From: Methylobacterium sp. WL1
GTDB taxonomy: Bacteria; Pseudomonadota; Alphaproteobacteria; Rhizobiales; Beijerinckiaceae
DNA length: 64,000 nt
Reading direction: 5' to 3'
Assembly (NCBI RefSeq): GCF_008000895.1
Contig: NZ_CP042823.1
Location: 2,570,001 to 2,634,000, forward strand
The translations under genes were made by a program, and so were the position numbers. The notes below the pieces were generated by a model. That model ran no database searches. It was not told the origin of the DNA and was given only the letters and a program-made list of their open reading frames with translations. Shown piece by piece: positions 8,500-15,701 of this stretch. Positions within the stretch are counted from its first letter, which is position 1; every line of letters starts with the position of its first letter.

Positions 8500-9990
8500 T
8501 CACAGGCAAGGATCGTCGGCAGCCTCCAGCCGCCCGTCGGCGATCGCGGCGCGAAACAGGCGGAAATCCTCGGCGTTGCGCTCCGCATAAGAGGCTGCCC
8601 AGTCGGCCAGGGCCTCCCGCAGGTCCGGGTTCTTGCCGCGGCCGCAATAGCCGGCGATCGCCGCGGCGTCTCCGGTGCGGGCATGGGCCCGGGCCAGGAG
8701 AGCCCCGTAGGCGTAAGAGAAGGTCAGGAGCGACGGCCCGGACATGTCGGAGAGCGGGATCGCGCCCTTCAGGTTCTTCATCTGGCGCACGTAGAACGGA
8801 CGGCCCTCGATGGTGGTCCAGCCGAGCAGCGGGTCGCCCACCGCTTGCAGCAGGCGCTGACCGTAGATGACCCGTTCGCCCTCGTGGCCCGCATAGGGCT
8901 CCGGCATCCCGGGCAGGTAGGGGCCGTGGGCCGGGCGAACCGCCTCCTTGACCTGCAGGAAGAGCGCGTCCCGATCGGAGTTCCCGCACAAGAGCGCCAC
9001 ATAGGCCCGCGTCCCGACGCTGCCGACCCCGACGACGCGATGGGCGACATCGATGACCTGATAGCGATCGAGCATGAATCGCCGCTCGCGCGGCAGGGTC
9101 TCGGCGTAGCGCTCCAGCCCCGAGACGACCTGCTGGCGGGTGGTCTCGTCGACCGGGGTCAGGATCGGCGCGTCGGTCCGGAAGCGCCAACCGCCGTCGA
9201 TGCGCCGCTCGGCCATCTGGGCCAAGAGGCTGCGGTTGTTCTTGCGGCGGGCCTTCTCGACCGACCGGCGCACCACCGAACGGGCCTCCGGATCCATCCG
9301 GATCCCGCCGAGTTCAGCCAAATCCGCCCGGGTTGTTTGGTACCAGACCTCAAGGGAGCCCTGCGGCGCCAGGCGCCGCATCGTGCGCTGGTAGCCCGAC
9401 ACCGCGGCCATCACGGCGGCCCTGCGCGATTCGGCCGGCGTGCCGGCATCGGCCGTGGCGACCGTGATCCCGGCGCAGAGCCGCTTCAAATCCCATTCCC
9501 ACGGGCCGACCGTGACCTCGTCGAAGTCGTTGAGGTCGAGGACGATGTCGCGCTGCGGGGTGCCGAACAGGCCGAAATTGTCGATATGGGCATCGCCGTT
9601 CATGACCACGTCGATGCCGCTGCGCGGACCGCGCGACAGGTCCCAGGCCATCACGTGGGCGGCGCCACGCAGGAACGCGAACGGGCTCGTCGCCATCCTG
9701 GCGACCCGCAGCGGGATCAGATGCGCCTGCCGACCCTCATGGGCCGCCGCGATCAGGCCGACCGGATCGGGGCGATCCGGCTCCGAGCGCAGGGCCGCGT
9801 GGTCCTGGTGCGGGACCTTCGCGCGCATCGCCTTGCCGGCCTGCCGGCGCTTGTCCCAGGGCTCGACGCCGGCCCGGAGATCGATCCGCGGGAAGTCCGC
9901 GAGCGGCGCCAGCACGACATCCTCGGTCGGTTCGTCGCCGGCCGGAAGCAACGTCGCGGCCCGCGTCTCGTCGTTTGGCACCTTGTCCAT
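8500..9990 (-). CDS. DUF2252 family protein
   Basis: A 496-residue cytoplasmic protein of the DUF2252 family. Recognisable features are the kinase-fold-like stretches MNGDAHIDNFG and VLDLNDFDE (H and D residues placed as in aminoglycoside phosphotransferase-like folds) and the late VGVGSVGTRAYVALL. The molecular function of the family is not established; a small-molecule kinase-like activity is an inference. I chose the ATG at 9990, because an upstream in-frame extension to 10188 reads through the promoter region shared with the divergent ThDP enzyme gene. The 279-bp gap to that gene probably holds both promoters. Confidence 0.88.
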   Translation of the reverse strand: MDKVPNDETRAATLLPAGDEPTEDVVLAPLADFPRIDLRAGVEPWDKRRQAGKAMRAKVPHQDHAALRSEPDRPDPVGLIAAAHEGRQAHLIPLRVARMATSPFAFLRGAAHVMAWDLSRGPRSGIDVVMNGDAHIDNFGLFGTPQRDIVLDLNDFDEVTVGPWEWDLKRLCAGITVATADAGTPAESRRAAVMAAVSGYQRTMRRLAPQGSLEVWYQTTRADLAELGGIRMDPEARSVVRRSVEKARRKNNRSLLAQMAERRIDGGWRFRTDAPILTPVDETTRQQVVSGLERYAETLPRERRFMLDRYQVIDVAHRVVGVGSVGTRAYVALLCGNSDRDALFLQVKEAVRPAHGPYLPGMPEPYAGHEGERVIYGQRLLQAVGDPLLGWTTIEGRPFYVRQMKNLKGAIPLSDMSGPSLLTFSYAYGALLARAHARTGDAAAIAGYCGRGKNPDLREALADWAASYAERNAEDFRLFRAAIADGRLEAADDPCL

Positions 9991-10269
9991 GATCCCCCGC
10001 CGAACCGAGTAGGCGACAACCTTGACCGTACTCGGTCGGTCCCAGACGGCCTCATTCACGTACACGATAGGATTGGCACCGCTCTGTGACCTTTCAGCCT
10101 CGGCGGCCCTTGACCACACTACAGGCCAGTCCTCTAACCGGTCGCCTATTCGAAGGGTGTCCGTCCCGATCCGAACCGTGCGAATCACCGGTGTGCAGAC
10201 GGTGGATCGGGCGTGTGGATCGGGCCGGGCCGGACGGCGCCGTCGGGCGCCGCATCAGTGGGACATCAC

Positions 10270-11922
10270 ATGCCCAAGGGCTCAGATCTACTCGTTGCGG
10301 CCCTGGAGAACGAGGGCGTCGACCGCATCTTCGGCATACCGGGCGAGGAGAACCTCGACGTCGTCGAGTCGCTCCGTACCTCCAAGATCGAGCTGGTGCT
10401 GACCCGTCACGAGCAGGCGGCGAGCTTCATGGCGGCGACGCACGGCCGTCTCACCGGCCGGCCGGGCGTGTGCCTCTCGACGCTGGGCCCGGGCGCCCTG
10501 AACTTCTCGACCGGCGCGGCCTACGCCCACCTCGGCGCGATGCCGATGATCATCATCACCGGCCAGAAGGGCATCCTGTCCTCGCGGCAGGCGAAGTTCC
10601 AGATCGTCGACGTGATCAGCTCGATGAAGCCGATCACCAAGATGGCCCGGCAGATCGTCTCGGCCTCCTCGATCCCGACGATCGTCCGCGACGCCTTCCG
10701 GGTCGCCACCGAGGAGCGTCCCGGGCCGGTGCTGCTGGAGCTGCCGGAGGACATCGCCGCCGAGCAGGCCGAGGCCTACGTCGTGCCGCCGCATCCGATC
10801 GACATCCCGGTCGCCCACCCGACCGCGATCGAGCGGGCCGCCGCCATGATCCTCGCGGCCAAGCGGCCGCTCGTCATGCTGGGGGCCGCCGCCAGCCGGC
10901 CGCGCGCCACGGGCGACCTCGGCGGCTTCGTCCGGCGCACCCAGATCCCGTTCTTCACCACCCAGATGGGCAAGGGCACGGTCGCCAGCGGCACCAGCCT
11001 CTACATGGGTACCGCGGCACTCTCCGAGCGCGACTACGTACACGAGGCGATCGACAAGGCCGACCTGATCATCGCGATCGGCCACGACACGATCGAGAAG
11101 CCGCCCTTCTTCATGGGCCAGGCCGACCAGAAGGTGCTCCACATCGGCTACATGCCGGCCAACGTCGAGCAGGTCTACTATCCCGACGCCGAGGTGGTGG
11201 GCGACCTCGGGCCGACCCTGCAGCTCCTCGCCGACAAGCTGGAGGGCAAGCTGCCGAACGCCGGCGCCCTGCTGCACCTGCGCGAGCACATCCTCGACCA
11301 CATCGCCGACCGGGCCGGCGAGGACCGCTTCCCGGTCACGCCCCAGCGGCTGGTGCGCGACGTCCGGCGGGTGATTCCGGAGGACGGGATCGTGTGCCTC
11401 GACAACGGCATGTACAAGATCTGGTTCGCCCGGAACTACCGCACCTACGTCGCCAACACGCTGCTGCTCGACAATGCGCTCGCCACCATGGGCGCGGGCC
11501 TGCCCTCCGCCATGATGGCGGCGATGCTCTACCCGAACCGCCGCGTCATGGCGGTGTGCGGCGACGGCGGCTTCATGATGAACAGCCAGGAATTGGAGAC
11601 CGCGGTGCGGCTCAAGCTCAACCTGGTCGTGCTGATCCTCGACGACTCGGCCTACGGGATGATCCGCTGGAAGCAGGCGGTCGATAAGTTTGCCGACTAC
11701 GGGATGACCTTCGGCAACCCGGATTTCGTCCTCTACGCGCAGGCCTACGGTGCCAAGGGCCACCGCGTGGAGGCCGTCAACGACCTGGTCCCGACCCTGG
11801 ACCGGGCGTTTGCCGAAGGCGGCGTGCACCTGGTCGCGGTACCGATCGATTACTCGGAGAACACGCGTGTTCTCGTTGAGGAGCTGCGCGAGAAGGTAAA
11901 GGATTTCGAGCCGGCCGAGTGA
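10270..11922 (+). CDS. Thiamine-diphosphate-dependent decarboxylase (acetolactate synthase-like; candidate 2-oxoglutarate decarboxylase)
   Basis: A 550-residue ThDP enzyme of the acetolactate synthase/pyruvate decarboxylase superfamily. Glu48 (TRHEQ), which activates the cofactor in this family, is present. The ThDP/Mg motif begins GDGG at 431, but the position that is usually Asn-Asn/Asn-Asp reads LDDS (458-459). The N-terminal phrase IFGIPGEENLD differs from classical catabolic AlsS/BudB (GIPGAKID) and, from memory, matches the group containing cyanobacterial 2-oxoglutarate decarboxylase, often annotated as acetolactate synthase. There is no ilvN-type regulatory subunit or acetolactate decarboxylase next to it; instead an Fe-alcohol dehydrogenase follows by 43 bp and succinate-semialdehyde dehydrogenase lies further on. 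Superfamily is certain; the 2-oxoglutarate substrate is inferred from context. ATG 10270 was chosen over an upstream GTG-like extension. Confidence 0.85.
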   Translation: MPKGSDLLVAALENEGVDRIFGIPGEENLDVVESLRTSKIELVLTRHEQAASFMAATHGRLTGRPGVCLSTLGPGALNFSTGAAYAHLGAMPMIIITGQKGILSSRQAKFQIVDVISSMKPITKMARQIVSASSIPTIVRDAFRVATEERPGPVLLELPEDIAAEQAEAYVVPPHPIDIPVAHPTAIERAAAMILAAKRPLVMLGAAASRPRATGDLGGFVRRTQIPFFTTQMGKGTVASGTSLYMGTAALSERDYVHEAIDKADLIIAIGHDTIEKPPFFMGQADQKVLHIGYMPANVEQVYYPDAEVVGDLGPTLQLLADKLEGKLPNAGALLHLREHILDHIADRAGEDRFPVTPQRLVRDVRRVIPEDGIVCLDNGMYKIWFARNYRTYVANTLLLDNALATMGAGLPSAMMAAMLYPNRRVMAVCGDGGFMMNSQELETAVRLKLNLVVLILDDSAYGMIRWKQAVDKFADYGMTFGNPDFVLYAQAYGAKGHRVEAVNDLVPTLDRAFAEGGVHLVAVPIDYSENTRVLVEELREKVKDFEPAE

Positions 11923-11965
11923 TTCCGTCGCAGAATCGATCCCGGCACAACAACAGGGCAGCGCG

Positions 11966-13141
11966 ATGAACCCGTTCACCTTCCAGACAACCCCGAACGT
12001 GTTGTTCGAGGCCGGCGCCGCGAAGAAACTTCCGGAGATCGTCGGCACCTTCGGGGCCAAGCGCGTTCTGCTGGTCACCGACAAGGGCGTGCGCAAGGCC
12101 GGCCTGACCGAGGCCGCCGAGGCAGCGCTGGCGGCGGCCGGCATCGCCATCGACGTCTACGAGGACGTGGTCGCCGACCCGCCCTCCACGGTGATCGAGG
12201 CGGCGGCCAAGCGGGCCCGGGAACTCGGGACCGATCTCGTCCTGTCGATCGGCGGCGGCTCGGCGCTCGATACCGCCAAGCTGGTGGCCTACCTGGCGAA
12301 GTCCGACGAGCCGCTCGACTCGATCTACGGCGTCGGCTTGGCCAAGGGCGACCGGCTGCCGCTGATCCTGGTGCCGACCACCGCCGGGACAGGCTCCGAG
12401 GTCACGCCGATCTCAATCGTCACGACGCCGACCACCGAGAAGAAGGGCGTCGTCGCGCCGAAACTCCTGCCTGACTGGGCGGTACTCGATCCCGAGTTGA
12501 CCCTGGGCCTGCCGGCCCACGTCACCGCGGCCACCGGCATCGACGCCATGGTCCACGCCATCGAGGCGTTCACCAGCAAGAACAAGAAGAACCCGATCTC
12601 GGATCAGCTCGCCAAGCAGGCCCTGGCCCTGCTCTCGGCGAACATCCGCACCGCCTGCTCGGACGGCCGCAACCTCGAAGCGCGCTCCGGCATGCTGCTC
12701 GGTTCGATGCTCGCCGGCATGGCCTTCGCCAACGCGCCGGTGGCGGCGGTGCACGCGCTGGCCTATCCGGTCGGCGCGATCTTCCACGTGCCGCACGGGC
12801 TCTCCAACGCCCTGGTGCTGATGGGGGTGATGCGCTTCAACCTGTCCCACGCGGAGGCGCTCTACGCCGAGCTGGCGCCGATCCTGGATCCGGCGGCGGC
12901 CGATCTCCCGCCGGCCGAGGCGGCCGCCCGCTTCGTCGAAAGCCTCGACGCGATCTGCCGCGACTGCAAGGTCCCGGCCTCGCTCGCGGAGGTCGGTGTC
13001 GCGCAGAAGGATCTGGAGCGGATGGCCACCGACGCGATGAAGCAGACGCGGCTCCTCGTGAACAATCCCCGCGAGGTCACCTACGACGACGCCTACGCGA
13101 TCTACAGCGAGGCGCTCGGCGAGGCGCGCTCGGCGGCCTGA
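11966..13141 (+). CDS. Iron-containing (group III) alcohol dehydrogenase; candidate 4-hydroxybutyrate dehydrogenase
   Basis: A 391-residue group III alcohol dehydrogenase. It has the dinucleotide motif IGGGSALDTAK (95-105) and the four metal ligands Asp193, His197 (GIDAMVHAIEAF), His263 (AAVHALAYPVG) and His277 (VPHGLSNAL). Members reduce aldehydes or oxidise alcohols, including succinic semialdehyde/4-hydroxybutyrate, 1,3-propanediol and lactaldehyde. It lies 43 bp after the ThDP enzyme and 58 bp before phaE, all on the same strand, so one transcript is likely. The 4-hydroxybutyrate assignment comes from neighbours only; an acetaldehyde or other alcohol substrate is possible. Confidence 0.9.
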   Translation: MNPFTFQTTPNVLFEAGAAKKLPEIVGTFGAKRVLLVTDKGVRKAGLTEAAEAALAAAGIAIDVYEDVVADPPSTVIEAAAKRARELGTDLVLSIGGGSALDTAKLVAYLAKSDEPLDSIYGVGLAKGDRLPLILVPTTAGTGSEVTPISIVTTPTTEKKGVVAPKLLPDWAVLDPELTLGLPAHVTAATGIDAMVHAIEAFTSKNKKNPISDQLAKQALALLSANIRTACSDGRNLEARSGMLLGSMLAGMAFANAPVAAVHALAYPVGAIFHVPHGLSNALVLMGVMRFNLSHAEALYAELAPILDPAAADLPPAEAAARFVESLDAICRDCKVPASLAEVGVAQKDLERMATDAMKQTRLLVNNPREVTYDDAYAIYSEALGEARSAA

Positions 13142-13199
13142 AACGGCCCGACAACCGGCCCGCCAAGGAGGCCGGAGAACCGCGAGGAGGTGCGCCGTC

Positions 13200-14027
13200 A
13201 TGGACCAGTTCGACGCGTTCAAGGCGATGGGCGAGTTCTGGACCCGTGCCGGCGCCGGCTTCTTCGCCCCCGGGGCCGCGCCGGGCTTCTCGTGGCCGAC
13301 CCCGCCGCAGACCGATCTCTCCAGCCTCGCCACGGCGCAGAGTCATCTCGCCCAGGCCTGGGCTTCGGCGACCGCCCTGTCGCAGACTTTGACCACATCG
13401 CTGCAGGGGGGCGCCGGAGCGCCGGACCCGACCGCCGGAGCGGTGCTGGCGCGTATCTTCGATCCACAGGCCTGGCTCGGCGGCTCGGCCGAGTTCGACG
13501 CGGCTTTGACGCGGATGTCCGAGGGGCCCCAGCTCGCCGACCTGTGGCAGACCGAGCGGCGCTACGGCGCGCTGTTCACCGCCTGGGCGGCGTTGCGGCG
13601 GGCGCAGGCCGAGCACCAGGCCGTGATGCTGGAGGCCTGGACCCGGGCGGCCGGGACCTTCGCCAAGGAGGCCAATGACCGAGCCGAGCGCGGCGAGGGC
13701 TTCAGCTCCGCCCGCGAGATGATGACCCGCTGGACCGAGACCGCCAACGCGGTGCTGCTGGATGTCCAGCGCTCCGAGGCGTTCCTGGCCTCGCAGCGGG
13801 TGGTGCTGAAGGCATCGACCGACCTGCGGCTCGCCCAACAGGACCTCTCGGCCTTCCTGTCGGATTTCTACGGGCAGCCGACCCGGGCCGAACTGGACGA
13901 CGTGCAAAAGAGCCTGACCGAGCTGCGCCGGGAAGTCCGGGCCCTGCGCCGGGAGCGCCGGGAGGCTGCCCGGGCCTCCAGGGCCAACGGCACCGCCGCG
14001 CCGGCAACGGAGGACGCGCATGGCTGA
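13200..14027 (+). CDS. phaE: Class III polyhydroxyalkanoate synthase subunit PhaE
   Basis: A 275-residue Ala-rich helical protein. The C-terminus holds the recognisable PhaE ending FYGQPTRAELDDVQKSLTEL followed by a basic Arg-rich helix. PhaE is the non-catalytic partner that forms the active class III synthase with PhaC at the granule surface. A strong ribosome-binding site (GAGGAGG, 13184-13190) precedes the ATG. The last eight bases overlap the phaC start, so the subunits are translationally coupled, which supports the call. The family is divergent in sequence, so the assignment leans on the C-terminal motif plus context. Confidence 0.87.
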   Translation: MDQFDAFKAMGEFWTRAGAGFFAPGAAPGFSWPTPPQTDLSSLATAQSHLAQAWASATALSQTLTTSLQGGAGAPDPTAGAVLARIFDPQAWLGGSAEFDAALTRMSEGPQLADLWQTERRYGALFTAWAALRRAQAEHQAVMLEAWTRAAGTFAKEANDRAERGEGFSSAREMMTRWTETANAVLLDVQRSEAFLASQRVVLKASTDLRLAQQDLSAFLSDFYGQPTRAELDDVQKSLTELRREVRALRRERREAARASRANGTAAPATEDAHG

Positions 14028-14079
14028 CAAGGGCATGGCTGACAAGGGCATGGCCGGCGAAGGCATGGCCGACAAGGGG
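14020..14079 (+). repeat. Four 15-bp tandem repeats at the phaC start
   Basis: Units begin at 14020, 14035, 14050 and 14065; the first two are identical (ATGGCTGACAAGGGC) and the others differ by a few bases. Each unit begins with an in-frame ATG, so copy-number change would keep phaC in frame while adding or removing five residues. Only the first ATG is well spaced from the ribosome-binding site. Confidence 0.85.
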
Positions 14080-15258
14080 GGAGCGGACCGGGCCGCCCCG
14101 AAGGCTCCGACTACGCCGCTCCCGCTCAACCCCGCCGAGATGATGGCCGAGGTCGCCGAGCTCGGCCGCCGCATCAGTGCGGGTGCCAAGCTGTTCGCGG
14201 ACGTGCGCGACGCCGACGTGCAGATCGCCACCACGCCCAAGGACCTGGTCTGGAGCCAGGACAAGGTCTCGCTCTACCGCTACCGGCCGCTTGCCGAGAG
14301 CAAGGGCCTGCCGCCGGTGCTGATCGTCTACGGTCTGATCGGCCGCTACACGATGGCCGATCTGCAGGAGGACCGCTCGCTGGTCCGCAACCTGCTCAAT
14401 CTCGGCCTCGACCTCTACGTGGTCGATTGGGGCAATCCCGGCCGGGCCGACCGCTACGTCACCATCGACGACTACGTCGACGATTACCTCGCCGAATGCG
14501 TCGCCTTCATCGGAGCAGCGGCGGGGCGCGAAAAAATCAACCTGCTGGGGATCTGCGAGGGCGGCGTCTTCACCACCTGCTACGCGGCACTGTACCCGGA
14601 GCGCGTCAACGCGATGGTGCTGACGATCACGCCGATCGACTTCCACGCCGATACACGCGAGTCCCGGGCCGGCCACGGCTTCATCAACGTCTGGACCCGC
14701 TCCCTGTCGCCGGAAGACGTGGACCGCCTGATCGATGCGCAAGGCTCGCTGCCCGGGGCGTTCATGGGCTCGGTGTTCTCGATGATGACGCCGATGCGGA
14801 CCATGACGAAGTACAACCTGGACTTGCTCGACGCCCTCGACGACAAGAAGAAGTTCCTGAACTTCCTGCGCATGGAGAAGTGGATCGCCGACCGGCCGGA
14901 CCATCCCGGCGAGGCGGCCAAGCAGTGGCTCAAGGATCTCTACCAGGACAACAAGCTGGTCCAGAGCACCTTCGTGCTCGGCGGCCGCACGGTCGATCTG
15001 AAGCGGATCGCCTGCCCGGTGCTGAACGTCTTCGCCCAGGACGACCACATCATCCCGCCGGCGACGTCGCAGGCGCTCAAGGACAAGATCGGCACCGACG
15101 ACTACACCGAGCTCGGCTTGCCCGGCGGCCATGTCGGCGTCTTCGTCGGCGGCAAGGCGCAGAAGTTGCTGGGCTCCGGCATCGCCGATTGGCTGGGTGC
15201 GCGTGGGGAGGGTGATGCGCCGCGACAGGGGAGCTGCCGGGTGCACGTTCGTGGATGA
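14020..15258 (+). CDS. phaC: Class III polyhydroxyalkanoate synthase catalytic subunit PhaC
   Basis: A 412-residue alpha/beta-hydrolase-fold synthase that polymerises hydroxyacyl-CoA. The lipase-like box reads GICEGG with nucleophile Cys179; the other triad members are Asp341/342 (FAQDDHIIPP) and His371 (PGGHVGVF). The length is class III (about 355 core) rather than class I/II (about 560), matching the adjacent phaE. A GGAGGA ribosome-binding site sits at 14009-14014. The N-terminus begins with four near-identical pentapeptides encoded by 15-bp repeats, giving four in-frame ATGs. The last 17 residues run past the usual end into repeat-rich DNA. Substrate range cannot be read from the sequence; class III enzymes prefer short-chain monomers, including 4-hydroxybutyryl-CoA in some cases. 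Confidence 0.93.
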   Translation: MADKGMADKGMAGEGMADKGGADRAAPKAPTTPLPLNPAEMMAEVAELGRRISAGAKLFADVRDADVQIATTPKDLVWSQDKVSLYRYRPLAESKGLPPVLIVYGLIGRYTMADLQEDRSLVRNLLNLGLDLYVVDWGNPGRADRYVTIDDYVDDYLAECVAFIGAAAGREKINLLGICEGGVFTTCYAALYPERVNAMVLTITPIDFHADTRESRAGHGFINVWTRSLSPEDVDRLIDAQGSLPGAFMGSVFSMMTPMRTMTKYNLDLLDALDDKKKFLNFLRMEKWIADRPDHPGEAAKQWLKDLYQDNKLVQSTFVLGGRTVDLKRIACPVLNVFAQDDHIIPPATSQALKDKIGTDDYTELGLPGGHVGVFVGGKAQKLLGSGIADWLGARGEGDAPRQGSCRVHVRG

Positions 15259-15276
15259 GAGGCGCGCCGCTTATCC

Positions 15277-15439
15277 CCCTCCCCCCTCTGCGGGGGAGGG
15301 TACCCTGCGCAGCAGGAGGGGAGAGAGGCAGCGCGACAGTAGTGGATGGGGCTTCCGGCGCGACTTCTCTGGATACCGCGCTCCCCTCTCCCGACCTGGC
15401 CTGACGGCCGGCCCACCCTCCCCCGCAGTAGGGGGAGGG
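15277..15439. repeat. Pair of dispersed palindromic repeats (REP-like, CCCTCCCCC hairpins)
   Basis: Two hairpins with identical arms, CCCTCCCCC and GGGGGAGGG, occur at 15277-15300 and 15416-15439, each with a six-base loop, and C/T-rich and G/A-rich tracts lie between them. Such composite palindromes are common intergenic repeats in Rhizobiales. They follow phaC directly and may act as a terminator or mRNA stabiliser. Confidence 0.7.
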
Positions 15440-15498
15440 AAACCGCGCGGATCTCGCGCCATCTTGCGGGTTTGTATCGCCGGTCGATCCAAAGCTCT

Positions 15499-15623
15499 CC
15501 CTCATCCTGAGGTGCGGTCGGGCAGCGGCCGCCTCGAAGGAGCCCTCCAGAAATCGCTGCGATCCCTGGAGGGCTCCTTCGAGGCCCGGCGGTCTGCGAT
15601 CGCCGGGGACCTCAGGATGAGGG
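15499..15623. repeat. 125-bp composite inverted repeat (rhizobial-type intergenic palindrome)
   Basis: Outer arms CCCTCATCCTGAGGT (15499-15513) and its exact complement (15609-15623) flank inner arms of 20 bp (15531-15550 and 15566-15585) that are also perfectly complementary. The element resembles the CTCATCCTGAGG family of dispersed repeats in Methylobacterium and Bradyrhizobium. It ends about 80 bp before the CoA-transferase gene and separates it from phaEC. Confidence 0.8.
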
Positions 15624-15701
15624 CGGTGGGTAGGATCGACCGGTCGAATGATCGCCGCGCTTGGCGCGGCGCTCTCAATTCCAGGCTCCGAGGATAACCG
15701 C

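Noticed and set aside
9991-10269. Extension of the DUF2252 gene to 10188
   Set aside because: The added 66 residues are unlike the family start, and the region should hold the divergent promoters.
10270-11922. Acetolactate synthase for branched-chain amino acids
   Set aside because: No ilvN small subunit or ilvC/ilvD neighbours, and the N-terminal motif differs; kept only as an alternative reading.
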